From: Aerococcus sp. Group 1
Lineage (GTDB): Bacteria > Bacillota > Bacilli > Lactobacillales > Aerococcaceae
NCBI RefSeq assembly: GCF_000193205.1
Contig: NC_015278.1
Coordinates: forward strand, 1,426,001-1,490,000
Direction: 5' to 3'
Length of the DNA stretch: 64,000 nucleotides
Positions 17,882 to 28,639 of the stretch are shown piece by piece. The number at the start of each line of letters is the position of its first letter. The stretch's first letter is position 1. Both the position numbers and the translations under genes were made by a program. A model generated the notes under the pieces. That model was given only the letters and a program-made list of their open reading frames with translations. It did no database searches and had not been told where the DNA came from.

Positions 17882-17946
17882 GAAAAAAAGTGCTGGTATG
17901 ATTGAATCACTCTCCTTCACTGAAGGCAGTATTCATTACCAGCACT
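17882..17946 (-). terminator. Intrinsic terminator downstream of ptsI
   Basis: Minus-strand hairpin with outer stem AGTGCTGGTA / TACCAGCACT, extra pairing inside (ATTCAAT-like arms), and a following run of seven T. It lies 18 bases past the ptsI stop. Confidence 0.85.
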
Positions 17947-17963
17947 TAATCAGTTTATTCTTT

Positions 17964-19688
17964 TTAGTCTAACTTAGAGACATAGTCATGAACCATTTCG
18001 GCCACTTCTTCTGAACTGGTCTTTTCATTCATGGCTTTGTGAGCTAATTCTTCACATTCCTTAGAATCTAAGCGAGCCATTAGGGAACGCGATTTAAGAA
18101 TTGAAGTTGCGCTCATAGAGAATTCATCTAAGCCCATACCAACAAGTAGTGGGATAGCAGTTTGATCACCAGCTACTTCCCCACACATACCGGTCCATTT
18201 ACCTTCTTTGTGACTAGCTTGAATCACATAGTTAATCAGGCGTAGTACGGCTGGGTTATAGGGTTGGTAAAGGTAAGAGATATTATTATTCATCCGGTCA
18301 GCCGCCATGGTGTATTGGATCAAGTCGTTGGTACCTATACTAAAGAAGTCAACTTCTTTGGCAAATTGATCTGCTAAAACAGCTGCTGCTGGGATTTCAA
18401 TCATAATCCCTACTTGGATGTTATCTGCGACTTCAACGCCCTCGTCAATTAATTTTTGACGTTCTTCCTCATATAGGGCTTTGGCTTGACGCCATTCTTC
18501 TAAAGTGGCTACCATTGGGAACATAATGCTTAATTTCCCATAAGCGGAAGCACGTAGAAGTGCCCGTAATTGGGTCCGGAACATATCCGTTTCTCTTAAG
18601 CAAATCCGGATAGCACGGTAACCCAAGAAAGGATTCAACTCTTCTGGTAAGGGTAAATAAGGGAGTTTCTTATCCCCACCAATATCCATAGTCCGGATAA
18701 CCACATTCTTACCATTAAGAGATTCTAAAACTTCCTTATAAGCTTCAAACTGTTCTTCTTCAGTTGGGAAGTGGTCTGAATCCATATAGAGGAACTCTGT
18801 CCGATAAAGTCCCACACCTTCAGCCCCATTTTCATGGACACCAGGTAGGTCTTTTGGTGAACCGATATTGGCAACAATTTCAAACTGTTTACCATCTTTG
18901 GTTAGAGAATCCGCATCTTTTAAGCTTTCCCATTCAAGTTTTTGTTTTTGATAAGCCTTAGCTTTGTCCTTATAGCTATCAACAGTGGCTTGGTCTGGAT
19001 TAATTAAAACTTCCCCTTCAAATCCGTCGACGATGACTAAGTCACCATCACTAACCGCTTCTGAAGCAGAAGTGGTCCCAACAACAGCAGCAACTTCTAA
19101 GCTACGAGCCATAATTGCTGAGTGGGATGTCCGTCCTCCAATATCAGTAACAAATCCTTTAACATATTTGTTTAATTGTGCCGTATCACTCGGAGTTAAA
19201 TCAGGAGCAATAACAATTGCATCCTCATCAATTAAACTCAAGTTAGGAATTTTTGCACCGATTAAATGCGCGATCAGCCGATCGGTAACATCTTTAATAT
19301 CCGCTGCACGTTCTTGCATATAAGGATTATCTTCCATGGCCTTGAAGATAGCAATAAAGCCATCAGCCGTTTGGCGCACAGCAGTTTGAGCATCAAGATT
19401 TTCATCTTTGATTTTTTGTTGGTAAGTCGCGATCATTTCTGGGTCATCTAGCATTTGTAAATGAGCATCAAAAACGCCTGCTTCTTCTTCAGATAGACGT
19501 TCTTGAGCAATCACTTTTATCTTAGCAATCTCAATACGACTATCGTCAATAGCCTTAGTTAAGCGGTCAATTTCCGCATCAGCATCTTCTACTTTTCCTT
19601 CTTCAAAGGATAAGTCAGGTTGTTCCAAAAGAAAGGCCTTAGCAATGGCGTAACCATCACTAGCCCCAATTCCTTTCAACTTTTCCAT
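17964..19688 (-). CDS. ptsI: PTS enzyme I (phosphoenolpyruvate-protein phosphotransferase)
   Basis: Takes phosphate from PEP and passes it to HPr, powering all PTS sugar uptake. The active histidine lies in [13 protein letters not shown] (about residue 190 when counted from the preferred start), and the PEP-binding C-terminal domain has [23 protein letters not shown] and the active-site Cys in [10 protein letters not shown]. The frame opens at a GTG at 19709 inside ptsH, but the ATG at 19688, just after the ptsH stop, gives the standard [10 protein letters not shown] start and 574 residues. It forms the ptsHI operon. Confidence 0.97.
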   Translation of the reverse strand: MEKLKGIGASDGYAIAKAFLLEQPDLSFEEGKVEDADAEIDRLTKAIDDSRIEIAKIKVIAQERLSEEEAGVFDAHLQMLDDPEMIATYQQKIKDENLDAQTAVRQTADGFIAIFKAMEDNPYMQERAADIKDVTDRLIAHLIGAKIPNLSLIDEDAIVIAPDLTPSDTAQLNKYVKGFVTDIGGRTSHSAIMARSLEVAAVVGTTSASEAVSDGDLVIVDGFEGEVLINPDQATVDSYKDKAKAYQKQKLEWESLKDADSLTKDGKQFEIVANIGSPKDLPGVHENGAEGVGLYRTEFLYMDSDHFPTEEEQFEAYKEVLESLNGKNVVIRTMDIGGDKKLPYLPLPEELNPFLGYRAIRICLRETDMFRTQLRALLRASAYGKLSIMFPMVATLEEWRQAKALYEEERQKLIDEGVEVADNIQVGIMIEIPAAAVLADQFAKEVDFFSIGTNDLIQYTMAADRMNNNISYLYQPYNPAVLRLINYVIQASHKEGKWTGMCGEVAGDQTAIPLLVGMGLDEFSMSATSILKSRSLMARLDSKECEELAHKAMNEKTSSEEVAEMVHDYVSKLD

Positions 19689-19689
19689 G

Positions 19690-19956
19690 TTATTCTGACA
19701 ACCCTTCACTTTTCATGGTTTCTTGAATAGCTGCCATTGCTTCTTCTTCATCTTCACCTTCAACAGAGATGGTTACATCTGCACCTTGGCCTACTCCTAA
19801 GGACATTACACCCATGATGGATTTCAAGTTAACAGATTTACCTTTATATTCTAAGTTAATATCAGATTTAAATTTGCTTGCAGTTTGCACAAGTAAGGTT
19901 GCTGGACGAGCATGGATACCAGTTTCTGCAGTAATATTAAAGTCTTGAGTTTTCAT
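19690..19956 (-). CDS. ptsH: Phosphocarrier protein HPr
   Basis: An 88-residue PTS phosphocarrier. His15 in ETGIHARPA is the residue phosphorylated by enzyme I, and Ser46 in [12 protein letters not shown] is the HPr kinase site used in Gram-positive carbon catabolite control. Both are at canonical positions. It is followed directly by ptsI. The promoter at 20042-20070 and an overlapping palindrome precede it. Confidence 0.98.
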   Translation of the reverse strand: MKTQDFNITAETGIHARPATLLVQTASKFKSDINLEYKGKSVNLKSIMGVMSLGVGQGADVTISVEGEDEEEAMAAIQETMKSEGLSE

Positions 19957-20032
19957 TATTATAATCTCCTTTTTTTAAATCTACGTAATTTGACGACTTT
20001 CCCAACTATCGCTTAAAAGAAAAGAAAACCGT

Positions 20033-20070
20033 TACATTAATAATGTACCATTTTTTAAGCATGGTGACAA
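20033..20070 (-). promoter_or_regulatory. ptsHI promoter with overlapping perfect palindrome
   Basis: Minus strand TTGTCA (20065-20070), 17-base spacer, TACATT (20042-20047). The -10 element is inside a perfect 15-base palindrome TACATTA-A-TAATGTA (20033-20047), which looks like an operator for an unidentified dimeric regulator. It does not match cre, CtsR or PerR patterns that I know. Confidence 0.6.
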
Positions 20071-20122
20071 CTACTTAATTAAATTCTCCTTGGCTTTAGC
20101 ATGGGAAAACAAGCTTTATGAC

Positions 20123-20151
20123 TTGAATGTCAAACATGGTCAATGTATAAT
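20123..20151 (+). promoter_or_regulatory. clpE promoter with CtsR operator in its spacer
   Basis: TTGAAT (20123-20128), 17-base spacer, TATAAT (20146-20151). The spacer 20129-20145 reads GTCAAACATGGTCAATG, matching the tandem heptad CtsR box (GGTCAAA, three bases, GGTCAAA) with few mismatches. A second weaker match (GGTCAATGTTTATCAAA) follows at 20162-20178. CtsR bound here would cover the region between both polymerase contacts. Confidence 0.88.
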
Positions 20152-20246
20152 AACTATTGAAGGTCAATGTTTATCAAAAAGGTGTTTTTACAATACATGT
20201 ATATTAAAAATATTGGCCAATTTCTTAAGAAAGGAGCGTGGCACTA

Positions 20247-22436
20247 TTGAAATGCCAACGTTGTAACCAACGCGAAGCTGCCATTCACATGTATGCGAAT
20301 ATTAACGGTCAAAGGCAGGCCATTAACCTTTGCCAACCTTGTTATGCAGAGATAATTCGCAACCAATCTCAAGCTGGGAAAAGCAATAATGACAATAATT
20401 CATGGGGAAACCTCTATGAGCTTCTTAGACAAATGCAAGATAAAGGGCCCCATAATGCTAACGGCCAAGAGCCTCCCCACCATCCTAATGATGGCCAGGG
20501 AAATAGCTTGTTGGCTAATTATGGAACCAACATGACTGAATTGGCTCGCCAAGGCAAGTACGACCCGGTAATTGGCCGTGACCAAGAAATAAATCGGGTA
20601 ATCGAAATTCTCAACCGTCGAACCAAAAATAATCCTGTCCTCATCGGAGAAGCTGGTGTAGGTAAGACGGCAGTTGTGGAAGGTTTAGCCCAAAAAATAG
20701 TGGCTAAAGAAGTTCCTGAAAAGCTACAAAATAAGGAAGTTATTAGTTTAGATGTGGCTTCCTTAGTCCAAGGTACTGGGGTTCGGGGCCAATTTGAAGA
20801 AAAAATGCAAGCCCTGATTAAAGAAGTCTCTTCCAATCAATCAATCATTCTATTTATTGACGAAATCCATGAAATTGTGGGGGCAGGAACAGCCGATAAT
20901 TCATCAATGGATGCTGGCAACATCTTAAAACCTGCCTTGGCCCGGGGCGAAATGCAATTAGTTGGGGCAACAACCCTAAATGAATTCCGTCGTATCGAAA
21001 AAGATGGCGCACTGGCTCGCCGCTTACAACCGGTTCAAGTGGATGAGCCTTCGGTGGAAGAAGCCATCACTATTATCAAGGGTCTAGCCGACCAATACCA
21101 AAAATTCCACCATGTTCACTTTACTGACCAAGCCTTAGAAGCAACGGTTACCCTGTCTAATCGTTATATCCAAGACCGGCAATTACCTGATAAGGCCATC
21201 GACCTACTTGATGAAGCGGGCTCTAAGAAAAACTTAACCATTCCCTTCTTGGATAAGGAGGCCTTAGAAGATCAGATTCAAGAATTAGAAAAATTAAAGG
21301 AAATGGCTACCGATGCGGAAGACTATGAGAAGGCGGCCTATTACCGCGACCAATTAAAGAAATATAAGGATATGGCCGCTAATAATGAAGCTGTTGTTGA
21401 ACAAGTCCCAACGATCACCGTCGAAGACATCGAAGAATTAGTGGAAGCTAAAACCGGTATCCCCGTTGGCCAGTTACAAGACCAAGAACAAAGCAATTTA
21501 TTGCAACTTGAGGATGAACTCAAGGAGACAATTATCGGCCAAGATCCTGCTGTCGAAAAAGTATCAGCAGCAATCCGGCGTAACCGTGTGGGCTTCCACC
21601 CAGGTAATAAACCCATTGCTTCCTTCCTATTTGTGGGGCCAACGGGTGTCGGCAAGACAGAATTAGCCCGTCAGCTTGCTAAGCAACTCTTTGGTAGTGA
21701 AGAAGCAATGATCCGCTTTGACATGTCTGAATACATGGAAAAACACAGTGTCTCTAAGATGATCGGTTCACCACCCGGCTATGTCGGCTATGACGAAGCT
21801 GGCCAATTAACCGAGCAAGTCAGACGGCAACCTTATTCCCTCATTCTCTTAGATGAAGTGGAAAAAGCCCATCCTGATGTTCTCAACCTCTTCCTACAAA
21901 TCATGGAAGACGGTCGACTTACTGATGCACAAGGTCGGACGGTTTCCTTTAAAGATACCCTTATCATCATGACTTCCAATGCCGGAACGGGTAACGTTGA
22001 AGCTAGCGTCGGTTTTGCCGCTAGTCAACAAGGGAAAAACCAATCTGTCTTGGACCAATTGGATAATTACTTTAAACCTGAATTCATGAACCGCTTCGAC
22101 GGCATCATCGAATTCCAACCGCTGACCAAGGAAGAATTGATTCAAATTGTCGACCACATGCTCACCAGCATGAACAAATTACTCAAGGGACAAAAAATCT
22201 GCATTGCCATTGACGACCAAGTGAAAGAAGCTATTGTTGAACTAGGCTATGACCCCAAACTGGGTGCCCGCCCATTAAGACGGGTCATCCAAGAACAAAT
22301 TGAAAACCAAGTCGCGGACCTATACTTAAAGGATCCAAGCATTAGCTATGTCCACTTTAGCGTGGATGATTCTGGCAACATTGTTGTTAATGAGAGTGAA
22401 AATAGTCAGGCCATTGAAGAAGCAGACGTCGATTGA
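20247..22436 (+). CDS. clpE: ATP-dependent Clp protease ATP-binding subunit ClpE
   Basis: HSP100 unfoldase that works with ClpP in stress proteolysis. It has an N-terminal zinc finger (CQRC ... CQPC, the ClpE hallmark), two AAA+ modules with Walker A GEAGVGKT and GPTGVGKT, and a UVR/coiled segment between them ([19 protein letters not shown]). The frame opens at a GTG at 20238, but that lies one base from the GGAG site. The TTG at 20247 gives ten-base spacing and the family start [11 protein letters not shown], 729 residues. CtsR control is supported by the operator upstream. Confidence 0.95.
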   Translation: MKCQRCNQREAAIHMYANINGQRQAINLCQPCYAEIIRNQSQAGKSNNDNNSWGNLYELLRQMQDKGPHNANGQEPPHHPNDGQGNSLLANYGTNMTELARQGKYDPVIGRDQEINRVIEILNRRTKNNPVLIGEAGVGKTAVVEGLAQKIVAKEVPEKLQNKEVISLDVASLVQGTGVRGQFEEKMQALIKEVSSNQSIILFIDEIHEIVGAGTADNSSMDAGNILKPALARGEMQLVGATTLNEFRRIEKDGALARRLQPVQVDEPSVEEAITIIKGLADQYQKFHHVHFTDQALEATVTLSNRYIQDRQLPDKAIDLLDEAGSKKNLTIPFLDKEALEDQIQELEKLKEMATDAEDYEKAAYYRDQLKKYKDMAANNEAVVEQVPTITVEDIEELVEAKTGIPVGQLQDQEQSNLLQLEDELKETIIGQDPAVEKVSAAIRRNRVGFHPGNKPIASFLFVGPTGVGKTELARQLAKQLFGSEEAMIRFDMSEYMEKHSVSKMIGSPPGYVGYDEAGQLTEQVRRQPYSLILLDEVEKAHPDVLNLFLQIMEDGRLTDAQGRTVSFKDTLIIMTSNAGTGNVEASVGFAASQQGKNQSVLDQLDNYFKPEFMNRFDGIIEFQPLTKEELIQIVDHMLTSMNKLLKGQKICIAIDDQVKEAIVELGYDPKLGARPLRRVIQEQIENQVADLYLKDPSISYVHFSVDDSGNIVVNESENSQAIEEADVD

Positions 22437-22468
22437 TCAAATAGTTCTTTTTACAAACATACTAAGAT

Positions 22469-22516
22469 TAGCTCGAAGGTAAATCGACGGATTTATCTTC
22501 GAGCTATTTCTATTTT
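22469..22516 (+). terminator. Intrinsic terminator downstream of clpE
   Basis: Plus-strand hairpin TAGCTCGAAGGTAAAT / ATTTATCTTCGAGCTA (16 bp with one G-T pair) with a short loop, followed by TTTCTATTTTC. It lies immediately to the left of the IS110 element. Confidence 0.88.
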
Positions 22517-22530
22517 CAGATATAGTGTAA

Positions 22531-22639
22531 GTGAAAGGATAATCCGGACAAACTCTCAAGGGCTAGGAGCCCGAATTAAAAAACGGATTCTTTCACTCTT
22601 GTTTTTAATTTTGGTTTAAGTATGTTGAGCTGTGAGCTC
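22531..22639 (+). ncRNA. Candidate IS110 bridge RNA / structured left end
   Basis: Between the element's left end and its transposase gene lie nested inverted repeats. An outer stem pairs GTGAAAG-AATCCG (22531-22537 and 22541-22546, three-base bulge) with CGGATT-CTTTCAC (22584-22596). An inner hairpin GGGCT/AGCCC lies at 22560-22572 and a second hairpin GAGCT/AGCTC at 22627-22639. IS110-group elements are known to encode a bridge RNA in the left non-coding end that guides recombination. That this is one is inference from position and structure; the guide loops are not assigned. Confidence 0.5.
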
Positions 22640-22708
22640 GTGTTTAGGAAATTAGGATAAGAACAATGAAGTGAAAATCTTTCAAACCATTACGAAAGGA
22701 AGCTAGAA

Positions 22709-23929
22709 ATGACTAAGTATTTATATGCATTTGATGTTTCCAAAGGAAAAGCGACACAAGTTCTGTATAAAAATAATAGATGTATTGAGGAAAGCCTTTT
22801 GGAATTCACTCGTAAGGGATTTGAAGAACTGTTACAGAATATCCAACAGATCTCTGGGGAAGTGACTCTTGCTTTTGAAACGACAGGTATCTATTCAAAG
22901 CCACTTGAACGATTTTGTCACAAAAATCATTTAACTTACCACAGTTTGAATCCTTTAGAAGTGTACAATCGAACTAATGGTTTGACATTAAGAAGAAATA
23001 AAACAGACCAAGCAGATGCTCATAAATTGGCACAAATCATGTCAATTTTTAACTTTCAACCTTCGGTAAGGAAAGAGCTTCGCTATGAAGAAATGAAGCG
23101 CATGAATGCTTATTATTTAGAACTACAAGAAGGTATCGACAGACTCTATGTTAAGTTTTTAGAAGGTATCTATCTTTGCTTTCCTGGTATCGAAAAAGTT
23201 TTCTCTAAATTAAAAAATGAATTTGCTTTAACTATTATTGAAAAATACCCACATCCCGACTATGTGCTAGAAACCTCTCGAACAGTCATCAAAAATATAT
23301 TGAAAAAGTCAACATTAAAAAATATCTCTAAGCAAAGAGCTTTTCAAAAAGCTGATCAAATCATTGAGTGTGCAGCTTCTTCCTATCCTTCTGTCCATAA
23401 GGACAGTTTTTATTGTCAGGTGCTCAGTTTTTATGCCGCACATCTAAAAAATTTAATTAATCAAAAAGAACTTATTCAAGATAAGATGATTGCTTTGGGA
23501 CGTCAGTTTTCTGAATTTATAATTTATGCCAGTGTACCAGGGATTGGGCAACTGTCGGCTTGTCAGTTAATTGCAGAATTAGGTGATTTATCCCGATTCG
23601 AGAACCACAAACAATTAAATGCCTATGTCGGAATTGATATTAGACGCTATCAATCAGGTAAATTTATAGGCCGAGACCATATCAACAAACGTGGAAATAA
23701 AAAAGCTAGAAAAATACTTTATATCATTATTACCAATATGATTCGCGCCCAGAGACATGCGCCAAATCATATCGTTGATTATTACTATACAAAAAAACAG
23801 CCACCCTTTAATAAATGCCATAAGGTAGCTGTTATAGCGTGTATGAATAAGCTGCTTAAATGCCTATACGCGCTATTCAATCATCATACGAAGTATGATT
23901 ATGAATTAAATGCCTCTCACCGCAACTAA
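22709..23929 (+). CDS. IS110-family transposase (DEDD recombinase)
   Basis: A 406-residue RNA-guided recombinase of the IS110 family. The N-terminal RuvC-like DEDD domain shows Asp9 in FDVSKG, Glu57 in AFETTG and Asp100/Asp103 in NKTDQADAHK. The C-terminal transposase_20 domain has the helix-hairpin-like PGIG (277-280), GDLSRFENHKQLNAYVGI, and the YQSGKF...KRGNKKAR segment whose Ser316 is the likely catalytic serine. The gene is intact, has a good GAAAGGA site, and its left flank carries the candidate bridge RNA. Activity is plausible but untested. Confidence 0.93.
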   Translation: MTKYLYAFDVSKGKATQVLYKNNRCIEESLLEFTRKGFEELLQNIQQISGEVTLAFETTGIYSKPLERFCHKNHLTYHSLNPLEVYNRTNGLTLRRNKTDQADAHKLAQIMSIFNFQPSVRKELRYEEMKRMNAYYLELQEGIDRLYVKFLEGIYLCFPGIEKVFSKLKNEFALTIIEKYPHPDYVLETSRTVIKNILKKSTLKNISKQRAFQKADQIIECAASSYPSVHKDSFYCQVLSFYAAHLKNLINQKELIQDKMIALGRQFSEFIIYASVPGIGQLSACQLIAELGDLSRFENHKQLNAYVGIDIRRYQSGKFIGRDHINKRGNKKARKILYIIITNMIRAQRHAPNHIVDYYYTKKQPPFNKCHKVAVIACMNKLLKCLYALFNHHTKYDYELNASHRN

Positions 23930-24085
23930 TTCATTTTTATAGTAACTAAAATTTTTAAAAGTCTCAATACAGAGGCTTATTTAGCATGCCAAATTTTCCG
24001 TAGAATATTCAAAAGATTAAATTTCTAAATAACACTATATATATTTAGTAACTTTATACTGATTTTTACTTGACTAATCGTAGGA

Positions 24086-24304
24086 AAGAGAGTGTGACAA
24101 AAGTCAAAAGAGCCCTGAAGAGCTACGCATACTATATCTGTACTCGCTCTTCGCTTCAAACAGCTATAGCAACTGGAACAAACGATATGCGATAGGCGCA
24201 AGCCTATCGCACATCGTTCGTAGTTGGGTTCGACTTGGCAGGCTTGGATGATTGGAGCAAGTCTCACACCCTGTATGAAGTGGACGTCAGGGCTGACTTT
24301 TGGA
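24086..24304. repeat. Palindromic non-coding block (MITE-like or structured RNA)
   Basis: Region to the right of the IS element with no credible gene. Outer arms pair over 16 bases: CAAAAGTCA (24098-24106) and GCCCTGA (24112-24118) with TCAGGGC (24287-24293) and TGACTTTTG (24294-24302), with a five-base bulge. The centre is a 17-bp stem with one mismatch closed by a GCAA tetraloop (24181-24218), and flanking bases extend it (AACT/AGTT arms at about 24173 and 24229). It could be a miniature transposable element, a dispersed repeat, or an RNA. No second copy was noticed in this window. Confidence 0.6.
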
Positions 24305-24335
24305 ATAGGTTTTGATTAGATAGTTAGTATTTTGA

Positions 24336-24365
24336 AAAGGAGTTGGGACAAAGCCTAACTCCTTT
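24336..24365. terminator. Hairpin between the palindromic block and guaB
   Basis: Inverted repeat AAAGGAGTT / AACTCCTTT with a 12-base loop. On the plus strand it is followed by CTTTGTGTTT, on the minus strand by TCAAAAT, so it is at best a moderate terminator. Its position 62 bases after the guaB stop suits guaB, or the right end of the palindromic block. Confidence 0.5.
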
Positions 24366-24426
24366 CTTTGTGTTTAAATTAATAGCTTTTTTATTAAAGC
24401 GCTAATCAAGCACCTATTTAAGTGGT

Positions 24427-25935
<1,509 letters not shown>

Positions 25936-26029
25936 TTATATTGATCCCTAATATAGCACAAGTAAAGGCAAAAATACATACATTTTTAACAATCATCGGT
26001 TAAAATATACGTTTTATAAGCAATTTAAC

Positions 26030-26079
26030 AGAAAATAAAACCCCTTTCCACCAAATTTCAGTGTTTTTGGTGAAAAAGG
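26030..26079 (-). terminator. Probable intrinsic terminator downstream of prfC
   Basis: Minus-strand hairpin with arms CCTTTTTCACCAAA / TTTGGTGGAAAGG and an eight- to ten-base loop, followed by GGTTTTATTTTC. It is about 105 bases after the prfC stop, rather far, so assignment is tentative. The remainder of 25909-26184 holds A/T-rich sequence with the guaB leader and nothing else I can name. Confidence 0.55.
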
Positions 26080-26184
26080 ATCATTAACAAACTAACTATA
26101 ACTGTTCAACTATTCAAAAACAAAGAGGGCTGATAAATAGCCTATTGGGGCTGCTATTGCCTTTTTTGCTCACTTGTTCGATTC

Positions 26185-27755
26185 CTATAACAAGGATTCT
26201 AATTGCACATCAGGATATTTTTGTTGGAACCAATTTTCAGCAAATTGATTTTCAAAAAGAAAGACAGGTTGGTCGAAGCGGTCTTTGCAGAGCAAGTTAC
26301 GACTCGATGACATGGAAGGATCCAGTTGATCTTCGGAAATCCAACGCGCAATTTTATTGCCCAAGGGTGTCATTTCCACTTCCGAATTGTATTCATTTAA
26401 TAAGCGGTATTGGAAGACTTCGAATTGGAGTTGTCCGACTGCCCCTAAGATATACTCTTCGGTGTGCCAAGTTTTATAAAGTTGGATAGCCCCTTCTTCA
26501 ACGAGTTGTTTAATCCCCTTATGGAAGGATTTTTGCTTCATAACATTCTTAGGACTCACCTTCATAAATAATTCTGGCGTAAATTGTGGGAGGGGTTTAA
26601 AGTTTACCTTGTGCTTGCCTGAATAGATGGAGTCTCCAATTTGAAAGTTTCCGGTATCATAAAGGCCAATAATATCCCCTGCCACTGCTAAACTAGCATG
26701 TTCACGAGTATCTGCCATAAAGCGCGTGGTATTATTCAGCTTTAACTTCTTATCCGTTCGAGCTACAGTGACATCCATGCCTTCATGAAACTCGCCCGAG
26801 CAAATCCGAACAAAGGCAATCCGGTCACGGTGTCGGGGATCCATGTTGGCTTGAATCTTGAAGATAAATCCGGTTAATTGTTCATCAAGAGGGTCAACTA
26901 AGTCCTCTTCTACTGTTTCAACCGCTTGGGGCGCGGGGGCAAAATCAACAAAGGCATCTAAGAAGGTTTGAACGCCAAAACCCGTTAAGGCAGACCCAAA
27001 GAAAACTGGCGTTAACTTCCCTGCTTGGATGGCCTCCGAGTCGAAAGGATTTCCGGCCTCATTTAAGAGTTGAGCATTCTCCACGGCCTCCTCATACCAA
27101 GGCGATTTTTTCACTTCATAATCCCCTTCAAGTTCACCATCTTCATTTAAAGGTAAGAAATCATTGCCGCCATTAGCTTCTGGGTGAGTCAATTCTAAGC
27201 GATTATTAAAGAGATCGTAGTTGCCTTGGTAGGTCTTTCCCATGCCCATGGGCCAGTTCATCGCATAGGCATCGATACCTAGGACTTCCTCTAGTTCACT
27301 AATCAGTTCCATAGGTTCACGGCCATCACGGTCTAATTTATTCATAAAGGTGAAAATTGGAATGCCCCGGTGGCTAGCCACTTCAAACAATCTCTTGGTT
27401 TGGGCCTCAATCCCCTTACCTGAGTCAACCACCATGACCGCAGCATCCACGGCCATAAGAGTTCGATAGGTATCCTCGGAAAAGTCCTCGTGGCCCGGCG
27501 TATCCACAATATTAATTTGGTAGCCGTCATAGTCCACCTGCATCACCGAACTGGTCACTGAGATCCCACGCTGTTGTTCAATCTTCATCCAGTCGGACTT
27601 GGCAAAGTGGCCACTTTTCTTGCCCTTAACCGTCCCTGCCTGGCGAATAGCTCCTGAATATAGGAGTAATTGTTCAGTAATAGTCGTTTTCCCGGCATCG
27701 GGGTGGGAAATAATGGCAAAGGTCCTTCTTTTTTTACTTCTTCTGCTCTATTCAT
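26185..27755 (-). pseudogene. prfC: Peptide chain release factor 3 (RF3), frameshifted near its start
   Basis: GTPase that recycles RF1/RF2 after peptide release. From codon 57 on ([16 protein letters not shown]...) the frame is intact through the G-domain DTPGHEDF and NKLD motifs to the C-terminus. The expected N-terminus with the P-loop SHPDAGKTT is present but in another frame: the ATG at 27753-27755 starts MNRAEEVKK, then the seven-A run (plus-strand T's at 27729-27735) shifts it. Adding one A gives [18 protein letters not shown] joined to the rest, about 523 residues, the usual RF3 length. No start codon exists in the downstream frame ahead of the P-loop. Confidence 0.92.
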
Positions 27756-27853
27756 GCATGACATCCTTTTTATAACTTGTTATTTTCTTATGGTCAGTAA
27801 AAAACTTGCTTATTTATCATATCATATCCCCATAAAGCTAAGAAAGCTTTCTT

Positions 27854-27886
27854 TAAAAAAAGAGCCGGAAACAAAGTTCCAGCTCT
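27854..27886 (-). terminator. Intrinsic terminator downstream of glnQ
   Basis: Minus-strand hairpin AGAGCTGGAA / TTCCGGCTCT with a five-base loop and seven T following. It lies 10 bases past the stop of the ABC ATPase gene. Confidence 0.88.
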
Positions 27887-27895
27887 GAGTCAAGT

Positions 27896-28639
27896 CTATT
27901 TTTCTGCTAGATAGCGTGACAAGAAGGCCTTGGTCCGTTCATGTTGAGGGTGATTGATCACTTGGTCAGGTTCGCCGTCTTCAACAATGACCCCTTGATC
28001 CATAAAGCAAATTCGCGAAGAAACATCACGAGCAAAGGCCATTTCATGGGTCACCACAATCATAGTTAAGCCTTCTTTAGCGAGTTCAGTCATAGTTCCT
28101 AGCACCTCACCGACCATCTCCGGATCCAGAGCCGAGGTCGGTTCATCAAAGAGTAAGATTTCCGGGTCCATAGATAGGGCCCGGGCAATAGCGACCCGTT
28201 GTTGTTGCCCACCAGATAGTTGGTCAGGACGGGCATCACGGTAAGGGGCCATACCGACTTTTTCTAGGTTTTTCAAAGCAGTTTTTTCAGCATCTTTTTT
28301 ATTTCTTTTCAGAATTTTTTCTTGGCCGATAACACAGTTTTCCAGCACATTCATATTCTTAAATAAGTTGAACTGTTGGAAAACCATACCCACCTTGGCC
28401 CGATATTTATTCTTATCAAAGTTTTTAGCTAGGATAGACTGACCATGGTAGATAATATCACCAGAAGTGGGTTGTTCCAGCAAATTCATACAACGTAATA
28501 AGGTTGACTTCCCTGATCCTGATGAACCAATAATAGAGATAACATCGCCAGGGCTAACCGCAAAGTCAATATCCTTTAAAACCAAATTATCGCCAAACTT
28601 CTTCTCTAAGTGAGAAATTGTTAAAATCTCATTTTTCAT
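27896..28639 (-). CDS. glnQ: Polar amino acid (glutamine-type) ABC transporter ATPase
   Basis: A 247-residue ATPase with Walker [11 protein letters not shown]-loop VFQQFNLF, signature [15 protein letters not shown], Walker [15 protein letters not shown] and the H-loop VTHEM. It is of the GlnQ/HisP subfamily by length and by the FNLFKNM segment. It overlaps the end of the fused binding protein/permease gene by 11 bases, so the two form one importer. Substrate (glutamine, glutamate or another polar amino acid) is not determined by sequence. Confidence 0.93.
   Translation of the reverse strand: MKNEILTISHLEKKFGDNLVLKDIDFAVSPGDVISIIGSSGSGKSTLLRCMNLLEQPTSGDIIYHGQSILAKNFDKNKYRAKVGMVFQQFNLFKNMNVLENCVIGQEKILKRNKKDAEKTALKNLEKVGMAPYRDARPDQLSGGQQQRVAIARALSMDPEILLFDEPTSALDPEMVGEVLGTMTELAKEGLTMIVVTHEMAFARDVSSRICFMDQGVIVEDGEPDQVINHPQHERTKAFLSRYLAEK

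Larger units (their letters stand above)
22520..24040 (+). mobile_element. IS110-family insertion sequence (boundaries estimated)
   Basis: A single-gene element of about 1.5 kb between the convergent genes clpE and guaB. The left non-coding end is about 180 bases and highly structured; the right end is about 110 bases. I place the limits at a perfect 9-base inverted pair: ATATAGTGT at 22520-22528 and ACACTATAT at 24032-24040. IS110 elements usually make no target duplication and have weak or subterminal repeats, so exact ends cannot be fixed without an empty site. The A/T-rich, differently styled codon use suggests recent arrival. Confidence 0.75.

Noticed and set aside
24025..24267. 80-codon minus-strand frame in the palindromic block
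   Set aside because: It overlaps long inverted repeats, is cysteine-rich without a domain, and has no convincing ribosome site; the pairing explains the sequence better.
22709..24304. Larger composite transposon including the palindromic block
   Set aside because: Only one transposase and no second IS copy flank the region, and the block has its own separate pairing.
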